Positions 20,329 through 31,989 of a stretch of 64,000 nt of DNA are shown here, in pieces. Location of the stretch: the NCBI RefSeq assembly GCF_958979055.1, contig NC_084888.1:2498001-2562000 (forward strand), written 5' to 3'. The translations under genes and the position numbers were made by a program. The notes under the pieces were generated by a model. The model was not told where the DNA came from. It searched no databases and saw only the letters and a list, made by a program, of their open reading frames with translations. The stretch's first letter is position 1. Each line of letters opens with the position of its first letter. Source of the DNA: Alnus glutinosa (Eukaryota > Streptophyta > Magnoliopsida > Fagales > Betulaceae).

Positions 20329-22160
20329 CTAAACAGGAGAACATGGGATCAAGATTGGTGGCAAGGAATTGATAAGCACCTGATAACAAGAGATTAGCGA
20401 GGAAGCAAATCCAAAGGCTCCAGTTACACGGGGATTGATTTTCTTGGGTGCCAATTGAAGCAGCCCAACAGCTACCACTATATCCATGCCAGCTTTAATT
20501 AGGGCCAAAGACCTGTCATTTGATTTTTTAAGCTTGGCACGATATTCCTCATTCTGCATCCATGGAGAACAAAGCATACAAGGGGGAAGGGTTCGTTGGA
20601 ACAGAAATCAGAATGGCGATTAAAAAACAAAATCTGATGGGCAATCCATTGTAAAAAAGAACGGTAAACGTACTTGATATTTATCATCATTCTTAAGATG
20701 CTTTTCTAACTTCTTCAGCGATGCAGAAAGTCTTCCGAGCTCCCCAATCTGATATAAGATGGGGGGTCAAAAACACATAATACCAATATTTCCATTTCTT
20801 TTGGTGGGGGGGATACAAACCAATTGTGAAGAAAGAAAAAAAAGTCAGCAACAAACCTCAACCAAAGTGGTGCAAATCGAGGAACCCATCCAACAGAAAA
20901 GAGAGATGCGGCCAATCACGTCAGCCTGTTCCTTGTTCTACAACAAACCAAATATCTTTATTTCTTCTAAGAAAAATAATTCAGAAACCAATATAGAACA
21001 CCTGGAAATAGAAAAGAAAGAAACTTGCACTCCATACCTTATAAATGCCTGTCCTACCAAGCCACACAATTTGATCAAGAAACAAGAACGTGGACAGTAA
21101 CGCATTTTTGGACTGTAGCAAGCATAAAACAGGGTCACCAAGAAGAAGAGTAAGAACAAGATCTTAGAGGTGAAAAACCATCCATACCTTTCCCAGCAAA
21201 ACAAGGGGAAGGGGAGTTCCAGCCGGAGTTGGACTGATAAGAGCATGCAAGTCATTGACAAACTGCAAATCGACAGAGAGAACCATAAGATGTTCCATAA
21301 TAAAAACTACTAGAAAGAAAAATCAGTCTCAGATTTCTTTTGCAACACTAAGAGCCTGTTTGGCCAGGCGATTTCGCAGATCAAAAATACGATTTTAAAC
21401 AAAATCGCAAAAAAGTGTATCGTTCAGAGTGCTTTGTTAAAAAATTGTAGTTCAAAAAAAAAAAAAATCTTTGTTTTCAAATCACAGGCAAAGGAGAGCG
21501 TTTAAAGGCTAAATTGCAATTTACAAGACCAAATCATGATCATACTGAATGTTTAATTGCGTTTTTAAAAATCGCTATTTTCTAAATCTCATATTTTGAA
21601 ATCGCAAATCCAAACAGCCCTAGTATCTCTTTATTTCCATTCCAGTACTTGAGGAGGTGAAAAATTACAACACGAAAGCTTCCATATTATGAATTATATA
21701 TTCTCTCTTTTCTTTTCTTTTCATAAGTAATTACTGTAATTGTCCCCCAAATGGGAGGGGGAAGGGGAGATTCTCTCATCTATTTAATTCTAGGAAGCAA
21801 ACAAAGCATCGATAATTAAACAGAGCTTACATTTATCTATAAAATGAACAAAAAGGAAGTTGACAGAACACTAGAAATTTCTTGGGGTTAAAAGTAAGAA
21901 GTATCAAATTATGCAACAATTCCAAATGAAATAAATAGAAGGAGTTGGTTCACATGGCAAAACCAAACCTTGAAAAGACGGAAGACCTTCCGTGCCAAGC
22001 TGGTGGATTTGTCAACATTTTGGGCTGTACCAGGCTCTCCATTACTCAAGTATTTGGAACCATATTGTATTGCCCTGCATATCTTGTCCCTGGCTTCTGC
22101 CTTGTTCAAATACAAAACAACAAGACCAAGTTCTGCCCTAGCTACATCCAGCGTACTCAT
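20329..22160 (-). CDS. PEX11: Peroxisomal membrane protein 11 (PEX11C/D/E type)
   Basis: Six exons on the minus strand: 22,160-21,969, 21,262-21,188, 21,112-21,038, 20,937-20,857, 20,748-20,674 and 20,553-20,329. All junctions are GT-AG and in frame, giving 240 residues, the normal length of plant PEX11C/D/E (~235). It starts MSTLDVARAEL. The conserved blocks NKAEARDKICRAIQYG, GTAQNVDKSTSLARKVFRLF, LLQLAPKKINPRVTGAFGF and SLISCYQ are all present. PEX11 proteins sit in the peroxisomal membrane and drive elongation and division. The amphipathic N-terminal helix region is intact. A leader intron probably separates the start from a transcribed region near 23,050-23,200 (GA-rich). Chimeric alternatives are not needed, and which of C, D or E it is cannot be decided here. 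Confidence 0.93.
21351..21624. mobile_element. hAT-like MITE in PEX11 intron 1
   Basis: Left end GAGCCTGTTTGGCCAGGCGATT and right end (reversed) AGGGCTGTTTGGATTTGCGATT form inverted termini. The inner arms hold repeated AAATCGC/GCGATTT words. CTGTTTGG-type ends are common in plant hAT MITEs. Diverged relatives are at about 49,670-49,835 and 53,690-53,880. Confidence 0.6.
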
Positions 22161-23199
22161 CTTTCAGCCTACTAGCAGCCACTAAAAAATGCAGAAAGGT
22201 AAGTCCAAACATCGTCTTCCCACAAAAGAATCATCACAACACCCACTACAGGAACAGGAACATTTATACACTTATCCAAGCTCAGAAATCAATGCAACGT
22301 ATCTAAGTCTTGTTCAACAACTGAAGTCAGAAAATCAATTCCGTTTATGCAAAGACAGTAATATGAAAAACATTATCCAAGACCAACCAAACTGTTGTGT
22401 ATTTTGGAATATTCATTAAACTCTGTTTGGCTGCTTAAAAGAGGTAGGAAAAGGAAAAGGAAGGAATCAAATCAAATACTCGAATTTAAAATTTTTTCTT
22501 CATTGGGTTTAACCAAAAAAAGGGAAATTCCTTCCTTTTGACGGATAAAACAAAACCCTTTGCTCAACTTTGCCTACTACGAGGCTATGGCTTTCCCAGT
22601 TAACTTCTACTTTGAAACAATACTCGTACACTCAGATTCTCAGTTTTGTTTCCTTTTCTTTACCCCCCTCCCCCAAAAAAAAAAGGGAAAAGAAAGCGAA
22701 ACAGCAAACAAATCATAATATACAGACGATTTTGAATTCACCGAATCAACCAAATTAAAATATCTCAATCCACAGTAAAACAAAAGTACCGATATGAAAC
22801 CAAATAGCAAGCAATACCCAGCTGAAAAACTCAATCTTTCATGCGAAAAAACTCAATACCAAGCTGGGAAAAAAAAAAAAAAAAAAAAGAATCATTTCCG
22901 CAGAAAAATAATACCCAGCTGAAAAATCAAATATTTTCCAATAAAAACAAAATACTCAAATACATAAAAAAAAAAAAAAAAAAATGATATTTTCCATTAC
23001 CGGTGTACCTGAAGTGCAAATCGGACCTGGGGTTTGTGAATTCTATATTCTATATATGCACAGAGAGAGTGAGAGAGATAGAGAGAGTGGTACCGAAGCA
23101 AGTGACCGATGAATTGGCCTCGAAAAGCGCAAAACCGCTGTCTCTATGAACCTCAAAAGCTTTCTCTGGCGTCACCTCTCCCTCTCTCTCTCTCTGTGA

Positions 23200-24440
23200 A
23201 TCGTTAGCTTTCCTCGTTGATAGGCTCTGATAAGGGCTTCTTTGGTCCTTCTTTCCTATAACAAACCAACAAAATAAATACTTCCTTATACATAAGCTTT
23301 TCCAATGTACATTGAAGATATATAATCTAAGTCTATTCTTAACCGTGGATATAAGCATCAAATGAATGTAGTGGAACATCACCAGGGCCCGCTTCTGCAA
23401 ATTATGATCTGCACCGTTCAGATGAGATCACTAGTACCTGAATGTTTCAATTTTGGGTGCCATACGATTTTGGTCAACCACGTATCTCAAGGAAGATATG
23501 GATGGACGGTTCATGATTTGTCATCTGTCATCCTTATCTGGATTGTTGACACTCCACTACTTCGGACAAGTTTCCCAGACAAGCATTACGGACGCAAGAG
23601 GTGCTTCGACACAAGCACCATTGGCACCGTTTGACCTTTTACTTATGTTTGAGGTGAATTTATATATATATATATATATAAAGCAAAAAGAATTTGTTTA
23701 AAAAAGTTAAAAAAAAAAAAAAAAAATTGTATTGTAGTAAGTTTTTTTATTTGAATATCAATAAAAAGTTGTTGATTTTTTTAAAAAAATGAAAATAAAA
23801 GGAGATGAGTTGTCAAACATCTAAAGGAAAAAATTCGAAGAGTAATGTTTCTTGCACAATTTCTGTACAATTCTAACAACTTTTTTTTATGATCAACTAT
23901 TAAATTTATTTTTCCTCATGTGTGCCATAAATACTCAATTATTAATCTTAAAAAAAAAATATTAAAATTATGTAAAAATTGTATAACAAACATTATCCTC
24001 TCGCAAATCTTGACTGCCAAAACCGCACAAACAATCAAGAGAAGAATTTGACCTTGGGAGTGGAGGCCTGATAGACAGAAGACGGTTTACTGTCTTCTGT
24101 AATCCTCTTTTCTTTAAAAAAATTGTTTTTTATTAAAAAAGTAGTCTATGATATGACATAAGAGACAATTTTTTAATAAAAAATAATTTTTTTAATATCA
24201 ATAGGGTGCTTAGGGATTGTAAGTAATTATTTCCCTTGGGAGTGTTGGTATTAAAGGGCTGGAGGTTGGAGAAAGAGAGGCGCCCCTCTGAGGGGCGATT
24301 TCATTTGATGGGTATCGATTTTGGGGGGTTAAAGAGAGGGGAAAAAAGGTGGGGATGAGGAATTGTTTTGGTGAAGATGAGAAGAAGAGAAGGGCTGACG
24401 TAGAAATCAACAAAAATATTAAAACTGACGGTTGGAAAAT
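23200..24440. other. Upstream of PEX11: promoter region and repeats
   Basis: 23,200-23,640 is of mixed composition and may contain the PEX11 promoter. It has an open plus-strand frame without a recognisable domain. A (TA)n run lies at about 23,662-23,682. A MITE with termini AATGTTTCTTGCACAATTT / TTGTATAACAAACATTA spans about 23,842-23,998 and has a relative at 44,123-44,223. The rest is AT-rich. Confidence 0.45.
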
Positions 24441-24449
24441 TCTTATTAT

Positions 24450-24908
24450 ATTAGCAGAAGGGCGCCTATGCTCTCTGACTGCGCGTAGAGGCCACGCACC
24501 GCATTTTCAGGCCGAGCTTGGCGGTGCATGGGGTCCACGGCGACGGATCTACTGCTGCGTGCGTCCAGATGAGGCGCGTGTCCTACACGCCCAGTCACTC
24601 CGGTGAAGCTGCTTCCCTACTCCATTGCCGGCGACTTTTTTAAGGTTTTCTGCCTTTGTGTTGTGTATTCTCATGTTTCTATGTACAGTTTGCCTTCGTG
24701 TGGCTCAAATTTTATTGGAATTTTATTGTAAGGGAGCTTATTTGTAATTTTAGTAAGATTTGAGATTCTGCTTAGGCAGCTATTTTTAAGCCAGATCCTT
24801 CTGGCTTAGATTATGAGAAGTTTGTCTCTCATTTCTCATCTTGTATGCCTTCGGACTTTTTAGTATTAATGTTTAGCACATGCTAAGCCGTTCAAAAAAA
24901 ATAAATAA
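24450..24908 (+). mobile_element. Non-LTR retroposon, family A, plus strand
   Basis: The GC-rich head (about 24,460-24,640) and AT-rich tail (CAGATCCTTCTGGCTTAGA, then TTCAAAAAAAATAAATAAAAA) match the reverse complement of 10,925-11,573. It ends in an A-rich tail. No target duplication could be fixed with certainty. Confidence 0.65.
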
Positions 24909-25392
24909 AAATACACTTACGGTAAATTGATGGGGAGCTTTTATTTTAAAAGGTTTATTGGAGTGGTAAATTAGATAATAATAACTAAATATAGTTATTA
25001 TAACCAATATAAAAGTTATATTAGAAATGCTCTAAAAGTAATAGCGAACTTATTATTTAATTTAAAAAAAAAAAAAAAAAAAAAAAGTAAAGAAAAGAAA
25101 GAGGAGAGGGATTAGGGTGGCTGTGTGGCCACCTTAAGTGAAGAGGGGTAGTCAAACCCAACCTAACTGACCTTTTTTTTCTTAATTTTTTCTTTTTTAT
25201 TTTTATTGTAAAAAAATTGTCTAAATATTGTTTCAAATCAATGTTAAGGACTCATAGAGAAAAGATTTTTTTTTTTTTTTTAATTTTAAAATAATGTTAA
25301 GAGAATTACTTTTACTTTCATAAATTTAAGGTACAACTTTTAATTTTCTTTGTGTTTCATTACTTTAGGAAACTACAAAAGTAATCCGATTT

Positions 25393-25398
<6 letters not shown>

Positions 25399-25432
<34 letters not shown>
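25399..25432. repeat. Long T-run
   Basis: About 33 consecutive T. Together with A-runs at 25,060-25,086 it lies in a non-coding AT-rich area. Confidence 0.9.
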
Positions 25433-25435
<3 letters not shown>

Positions 25436-25534
25436 AGTTCTTTCAATATTTAAGGAAGTAAATGAAATTTAAGGAAGTTATTCTTAATGCACTTTATACG
25501 AGCGTTTTGTCAGCATCTTGTGCCTTAGTAATTA

Positions 25535-25734
25535 GGAAAATGTTAGATTTACAACACCAACACAATAAGTGCACAACAACCATTCACATGAGGGTGAGCC
25601 TAGATTTACAACATCAACACAACAAGTGCATAACAACCCATCACATGAGGGTGGGCCCCACACACTGAGGCTCCCCCTCATGTGAATGGTTGTTGTGCAC
25701 TTGTTGTAATAGTGTAGTGCAGGAATCAAATCTC
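25535..25734. mobile_element. Mutator-type palindromic MITE, 200 bp, 9-bp TSD
   Basis: TAGTAATTA occurs at 25,526-25,534 and 25,735-25,743. Between them a near-palindrome has arms with AGTGCACAACAACCATTCAC on the left and its complement on the right, plus a partial internal repeat of the left arm. Nine-base duplications are the hallmark of Mutator-like elements. A shorter member with TGCACAACAAGTGC arms lies at about 35,366-35,457. Confidence 0.75.
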
Positions 25735-25804
25735 TAGTAATTAATACTTCTCCTTTAAAAAAGTGGTGTTGTACTTTATGAATAGATTGATTATTCCAAA
25801 TACT

Positions 25805-25807
<3 letters not shown>

Positions 25808-25851
<44 letters not shown>
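25808..25851. repeat. (AT)n microsatellite
   Basis: About 22 AT units in a non-coding region. Confidence 0.95.
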
Positions 25852-25853
<2 letters not shown>

Positions 25854-26300
25854 TATGTACTTGAGTTTATTTTTCCATATACGCATTTTGGATTAAAAGA
25901 AAAGGAAAGGAAAAAAAAAAAAAAAAAGATGAAAAACCATAGTCACCAAATTGTGAGTCTATTAATATCTTATGATGCCGTTTTTAAATCTCTATGGTTT
26001 GTTCATTTATTTTTTTAATAGTCTAAACATTTGTATAACTTAATATGAAATTAAGTATACTTTTATTTTATATATACGCGCGCACATACATAAAATTGAC
26101 TATATATATTTATTTATTTACGTAGGTTCAGACTCCCCACACATAAATTTCTGATTCCGCTCTTGCCTGTAATAGAATGATTATTCTTATAGAATAGCCA
26201 TTTTTTTGGTTTGGGTAAGTATTTTACACACCGAAAATGGTGACAATCAAGAATAAAGATTTGGAGGAAACTCTGCTTTTTTTATTTTTATTTTTAAATT

Positions 26301-26498
26301 AGGATCGTATATAATTATTTACCTAAATTTGAGAGAATTCGAGTAGGTGATTTTAAGAGGTTACTTATAAGACTCATTTTAACCAAACAAAAGTTGGACT
26401 GCATAACCACTTATCCGGTCAGTGGATCCTATAAATGATATCTCATAATTATTTGTCCGAATAATCTCAAATTCGGACAAATAATTATAGATGATCCT
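26301..26498. mobile_element. MITE family 'AGGATC', 198 bp
   Basis: Left end AGGATCGTATATAATTATTT and right end (reversed) AGGATCATCTATAATTATTT make inverted termini of about 33 bp. Other members are at 48,986-49,300 (near full length, with a nested insert) and at about 27,550-27,645 and 12,040-12,130 (partial). Confidence 0.75.
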
Positions 26499-28207
26499 GA
26501 TTTATTTTTTTGCAATATAATTCAACTTATTCAATTTAATTAATGTGTCCCACTACTTTATCATTGGGGTTTTAATGTCCCCCTTTACCTCTCAAAAAGA
26601 CAAAAATGCCATAAAAATTGAAGGGAAAAAAAAAAAATTAAAATTTTTTAGAAGTATTTTTATATTTGTTGAGATATTTAAAGAGTATTATTATTGTCTT
26701 GGAGTAGAAAAGATACCAAAGTGATGAGATTGGAGACCTAAAAAAGTGCTGCATCTGCTGTATAACAAACTAAATCTGGCATGGTGTCATGTTGCAGGCG
26801 CAGCAAGGAAGATACAAATATTTACAACGTCATATCCAGAGCTTAACAAATTGGATTTTGGCACCATTCCCTGTCACTACTTTTAGGCTGTGTTCGGTGT
26901 TCCAGAGAAGAGAAGATAAGGGAAAACAGGGGAGATCTTTCTTCAATTTTCATTTCATTTCCATCCCTATCCTCTCATGCTGATTAAAGGGGTTAGAGCC
27001 TGACAGGGAAAGAGCTTATAGGACTTGAATATTGTACTTTTTCAGGAAGCATTGCCTAATGGAGTTAACCCATTAAACTTTATTAGGTCATTAATAAAAT
27101 TTTAGGGTTGAGATACTAATCTCCTCCGTATACAAACAAGGAAGCAACTATCCGGCAGCGATGAAAAACTCGTCCTCTAACAATGGAGGTACCTTTATGT
27201 TTTCCACCTACTCTTCACATGCTATGGAGATTGGAGAACCAAAAGATTATAGTTTAGAACAAGAGGTGAGCCCCATGCAATGAATAGCTCTCACTCCACC
27301 CTATTAGAATCCCGAGTTAAATGCACTGCCAGCCTTTAATTTAAGGTTCAAATCCCGGCTGTCGTGCTCAAGTGTTTAAATCCTTAAATCCTCTATTCCT
27401 ACCTCAATTCCTACCAACAAAGAGGGGAATGAGAGGAGTGATATCCTACCAACAAAGAGGGGAATGAGAGGAGCGATATCCGCTCATGTTGTCTACAGAC
27501 TACAACTATTGTGCAGAGGACATTTCTCGGCGAGTAATCAAAGTTTTTTATAATTATTTGTTCGAAGCGTAAAGAATTCGTACATGTAATTGTGAAAGAT
27601 TATTTAGACAAATAATTGTAGACAATTCTAATCCGAATAATATACCACAAATACAAAAATACTTTATGAAGCACATGAATAATCTGCTATAAATTGTAAA
27701 ATCTCTCTTCGACAAAAGAGAAATGCTACACAAATTTCTGTTCATTTCTTTTCTAAAATAGCTTTTAAAATTATATTTAAATCAAACTAAGTAGTAACTT
27801 TAAAAACCATGTTGGAAAACGTGATTAGTGAAACTGTGTGAAGCAGTTTTATCCGCGAGGACAAGAGCCTACCCTGATTCAGACGCTTAACAGCTTTGAT
27901 GTGGAAAGCCATTATGGCTTCTCAGACACTGGCAGAATGGATATATCACTTATTAAGGCTGATAATATGAACAATATTAAATTCGAAATTCCATTTAAAT
28001 TTGATCATAGAACTCCACGAAACAAGAAATTTGATTGCAGGAGGATTGTATAAAAGGAACTGCATAGATCAATAAGCTTGCGCATTCCAGTTCATATCAC
28101 GAACTACTTTGTTTCATATAGACAATGAAACAACGATCATACGAAACATAAAAGAAAAAATAAGGGAAAAAAAACAACATTATACAAAATACACTGGAAA
28201 GTTTCCT
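26499..28207. other. Intergenic, with small repeats
   Basis: No gene recognised. A ~36-bp unit (CTACCAACAAAGAGGGGAAT...) is tandemly duplicated at about 27,411-27,481. A B-box-like GGTTCAAATCCCGG at about 27,343 suggests a decayed SINE upstream of it. Positions 27,838-28,053 are open on the plus strand for 71 codons without an early ATG; the product is unrecognised and may be a relic exon. Confidence 0.4.
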
Positions 28208-29890
28208 CTATTTCCTCCTGAACAAACTTCTTAGTTTTCCTCTTTCCAACCGCTCCAGTAGCTTCTTGGCACCCGGGATGTCCATTTCTGTAAGCTTTTT
28301 AAGATACCCAATTGCTCCATATGAGATCATCAGCTTCTTACATTTCTTACTTGAGGATAGAGATGCAAGGCAGGAAACAGCATACTTTTTGGAAGTGTTT
28401 TGTGGACTTGGGTCGAGCAATTGGACCAGATTTGGCACACTTTTATCATCCTTCTTAACTTCTCTGCAGTTTTGTGACAGCATCATCAAGCTTGAAATTG
28501 CCTGGGCAGCAACCTCTCTAACACTGTTTGATTTAGCCTCAAGCATCTTGACAAGCAAAGGAATGCACCCGGCTTCACCTACCAATTTCTTCACCTCTGT
28601 CAAGCTACAAACCCGACAAATTGCAGATGCAGCGGCTTGTTGTGCGCCCAATGATCCAGATTTAAGCACATGAACTAACCGGGGCAGGAAACCAAGAGAA
28701 AGCAAAACTTCTATTGAAACCGACCCAACCAAGTTTCTTAATGCACCAACTGCAGATTCTTGCGGCAGTGGACCATCAAGATAAGCCAAAAGGCTCCGAA
28801 CACCGCCTTCTGAAATAACAGACCTTCTTAGATTGTCATTGCTGGCAGTGAGATTCTGCAAGCACTCTGCTGCGTATTCTTTGGAACCCAACAAAATTCC
28901 ACAATCAAGAAGATTGATCATAACCCTTACAATCCCTTCCTCGGCTAGGGTTTGTCTCACCTCCGGGACAGCTGATATATTCTTCAAAGTACAAGCACCT
29001 GCAGCCTGTGAGACAGAATCACCAGTCCAACAAACCTCAATCAGCGGGCGAACCCCGCCATGCCCAACAATGGATCGAGCTGTGTCTGGTGACATAGACA
29101 GTCTCTGAAGAGAGATTGTAGCCTTCTCTTTGCCCACTGAACTACCTGACTCAACAAGCCTAATCAGAGGCGGCAAGACTCCTTCTGAAACAAGCCAATT
29201 CTCACAACTCCCTGATTCTGCTAGCAAGCAAATTACAGTGACCGTCTTCTCCCGGATACGAGGAGATGTTGCCGTGAGTAATTGAATTAAAGCAGCAATA
29301 TTGCTCCGGCCCAAAACAGCCAAAACGTTCTTTTCATCCTCTTTCATTACTTCGACAAGGCTGTCAAGAGCTCTGTGCTTTGCTTCTAAGTGCCCGATTT
29401 GAAGCCGGGCAAGTAATTCCTTTAGATTACTATGAGTTGCAGCCTCTGGTTCAGCTGAAGAACCAGCCACAGATAACGGCAAAGTAGCCTCACCAAGCAC
29501 CCCGGTCTTGATCAAAAGACCACAATCCCTCAAATTCAAGTCCAGCTTCCCTGACAAAGCATCCAAGTCACTCTGCATCCTAAGCTTCCCTTCATGCTTC
29601 TCCCCCACGCACAACTCAGCTAACTCAATCGCTTCCTTCAACGTCTTCGACATGGCCTGCAATTGCTCCTTACAAAGAGCATTCTTTGAGAAGCAAGGGT
29701 GGCTCGACAAGTCTGATAAACGCAATGGGATCTGCTCCAATTTTGATATTATCATCTTCCACCTACCAGGGAACCCCTTCACCTCCCTAGCCTTGATAAG
29801 TGCCCCCGGAATGAGCTCTTGGGCATGAGATAACCACTCTTCAGCAGACTGGGTGTCGGCCAAAACCTCAGCTCCACTCTCTTCCACCAT
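28208..29890 (-). CDS. Armadillo-repeat protein, intronless
   Basis: The single exon encodes 560 residues from ATG at 29,890 (MVEESGAEVLADTQ). An in-frame non-ATG extension upstream was not used. Residues ~20-150 form an N-terminal helical region typical of plant ARM proteins (IPLRLSDLSSHPCFSKN). From ~170 to 550 there are about nine tandem armadillo repeats, for example IAALIQLLTATSPRIREKTV, LPPLIRLVESGSSVGKEKA and IPLLVKMLEAKSNSVREVA. No U-box, BTB or F-box is visible. ARM repeats form a superhelical protein-binding surface. Relatives by memory are the At1g01830/At2g45720/At5g50900 group, often called vacuolar protein 8-like, with roles not well defined. Length and intronless form fit that group. 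Confidence 0.88.
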   Translation of the reverse strand: MVEESGAEVLADTQSAEEWLSHAQELIPGALIKAREVKGFPGRWKMIISKLEQIPLRLSDLSSHPCFSKNALCKEQLQAMSKTLKEAIELAELCVGEKHEGKLRMQSDLDALSGKLDLNLRDCGLLIKTGVLGEATLPLSVAGSSAEPEAATHSNLKELLARLQIGHLEAKHRALDSLVEVMKEDEKNVLAVLGRSNIAALIQLLTATSPRIREKTVTVICLLAESGSCENWLVSEGVLPPLIRLVESGSSVGKEKATISLQRLSMSPDTARSIVGHGGVRPLIEVCWTGDSVSQAAGACTLKNISAVPEVRQTLAEEGIVRVMINLLDCGILLGSKEYAAECLQNLTASNDNLRRSVISEGGVRSLLAYLDGPLPQESAVGALRNLVGSVSIEVLLSLGFLPRLVHVLKSGSLGAQQAAASAICRVCSLTEVKKLVGEAGCIPLLVKMLEAKSNSVREVAAQAISSLMMLSQNCREVKKDDKSVPNLVQLLDPSPQNTSKKYAVSCLASLSSSKKCKKLMISYGAIGYLKKLTEMDIPGAKKLLERLERGKLRSLFRRK

Positions 29891-30854
29891 GATTTCAATA
29901 TCAGTATCGATCAAATTTGAGAATTCCAGAGAAAAACCGAGGCCTGTAAGCTAACAACCCCAGATGAGAAAACTAGGAAAGGAGATGATATTTGCATAGA
30001 AAATTAGATGGCAGTGGAGCAGTTGCAATCATAAACACATGAATTATAAATTAAGTCTGTAATAAAAAAAGAAATCAGGGATTAAAAAAAAAAAAAACTA
30101 AAAAACAAATGGGACACATCAAGAGCTTCGAGAATCTTGTATGATCACACAGAGCTTTTTTGCTGAAAACAAGACCCGACCAACCAAATCGAAGTACCTA
30201 AAGATGCCCCACGAGTCCTTTCCACTGCTCTGCAAGTGCTCATTTAATGCCAATACAACTGGATTTGATTATACAAAAGTATTGTGGATGAAAATGAAAG
30301 AATTACTTTTAACGGCTAAGCAGTGCCGTCCAATTAAGATTTAAGCAGACGTCGGCACGATATTTTTTTTCTCTCCAATCACCAAAATAGCCCTTTAGAA
30401 TTAAGCAATGTACTAACTTATGGGGGTACTTTGGTAAGTATGAACTAAAGCTACAACTTTACTTTCCAACCAGAAGGTGGTGAATACAGAACACCATATC
30501 AGATTAATCTACTGATCCGGATCTGTATTCAAAAGGTCAAGATTTTTCTTCGAGAGGTAGGGATAAGTTGGAAAACCTTAGCTGTATTTCCATGTTTCTC
30601 ACATAAATGGAGCGTCCTGGTTAGAGAGAGAGAGAGAAAGAGACTTTGCTTTGAATAGAAGGTAGAAGTCTCTATCTACAGGTGTATTTTCTTGAGTGTA
30701 TTTAAATTTATTCAAAATGGACAATCCCCACTGGAAAAGAAAATGTCACGAAAATTCAAAGCAATATATACGAAATATAAAATTTTACCTCGAATTGACT
30801 TGACTTTCCTTAACTTTCACAGGATTCTTCGACCACTAACAGCCACCAAACAGT

Positions 30855-30899
<45 letters not shown>

Positions 30900-31619
30900 A
30901 ACTGTTCTGTAGGAGCAAGGAAAAAGAAAAATGATAAATAACGAGCAATAAATCTATGGTAGCTGAAAGCAAACAAAATTCCAAAATATAAAACAAAAGA
31001 GTAAAAAGAATAAAATAAAATCGCCTTTTCTGAATTAGGCATCAAAGAAAGGAAGCTGAATCAGCTTCAAGAACAAACCTTTAAGACTCAGTAACTCAGA
31101 AGGTTTCCCTTTTTCACGCAGAAAGCAAGCCAATATAGCTTCATCTTCAAACCTTCGTCTCTCTCTCTTTCAAAGCAGTAACTCAGAAATGCTTCAAAGA
31201 ATCAGCAACCCACCATAGCTTGACCTTCAAATGTCTCCTCTATCTCTCTGTCTCACTAAAAAGAAAATCCAGAAATGCTTCTAAAATCAGCAATCAAAAA
31301 AACAGCTGGATCTTCAATAACCCTTTTCTAACTCTCACTTTCAGAAGACACTGACCCAGAAAACAGTTTTCCAGAATCAGATATGGCCAGAGCTCATTTT
31401 CGTTCCCTAACGAAGAAACTGACATCAAACGGTCGAAATCATTTAAAAGGGGACAAAAAAAAACCCAAGAAAAAAAATACAGAAGAATCTTCAACCTGGA
31501 AGAAGAGGAAGAGATCCAAGTTTGAAAAACGCACCTAAAGAATTTCAGCTTTTACCTATAAGACACACAGAAATAGTGCATAACAATCGCAACTAAATTC
31601 AAAAATCAAACTTCTTCGA

Positions 31620-31651
<32 letters not shown>

Positions 31652-31735
31652 TCCTAAATGGAAGGAAATGTCACTCTCTGTCCCTCAGATTCTCTGTTAA
31701 AAAAACGCATTATTTTACTACTCTGCATGTTTTAA
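29891..31735 (-). other. Upstream/leader region of the ARM gene
   Basis: The region contains (CT)n runs at 30,857-30,897 and 31,620-31,645 and about 600 bp of CT-rich sequence (31,050-31,650) that looks like a long, probably spliced, 5' leader on the minus strand. No coding frame is supported. Exact leader exons cannot be fixed by eye. Confidence 0.45.
31125..31400. repeat. Imperfect ~85-bp tandem units
   Basis: Three to four units contain CAGAAATGCTTC-AAATCAGCAA, then AGCTT-ATCTTCAA, then a CT-rich part. They start near 31,125, 31,187 and 31,272, with a degenerate one near 31,360. They lie in the presumed leader of the ARM gene. Confidence 0.55.
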
Positions 31736-31874
31736 AGGTAAATGTCGAGCACGATGACAGATCTGACGGCTGTGGTTGAGGTTGTGGACAGAGGATCCGA
31801 CCGTTGGGATTGGGTAAATTTTTGAATATGCTTTTCGAAAGTTTACGTTACCGATGTGATGAGATGGCCGTGGA

Positions 31875-31930
31875 TGCCACGTGTGCGGTGGGACGGTTTA
31901 TGACTTTTCAAAATGGTGCTTATACCACGT
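31875..31930. promoter_or_regulatory. Two G-box (CACGTG) elements
   Basis: GCCACGTGTG at about 31,877 and ACCACGTGCG at about 31,925, some 48 bp apart, upstream of the ARM-gene leader. CACGTG cores bind bZIP and bHLH factors, and the first resembles an ABA-response element. Whether they act on this gene is inference. Confidence 0.5.
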
Positions 31931-31989
31931 GCGTGGGAGACAGATCATGGGAAACTGTGTCCCACACGGTTGGATTTACCTATTTGACC

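Noticed and set aside
25560-25720. CRISPR-like repeated palindromes
   Set aside because: The repeats are arms of a MITE with a 9-bp target duplication, there are no spacers, and this is a plant genome.
28266-29828. Open frames on the plus strand across the armadillo gene
   Set aside because: They are antisense shadows of the intact 560-residue ARM protein and have no domains.
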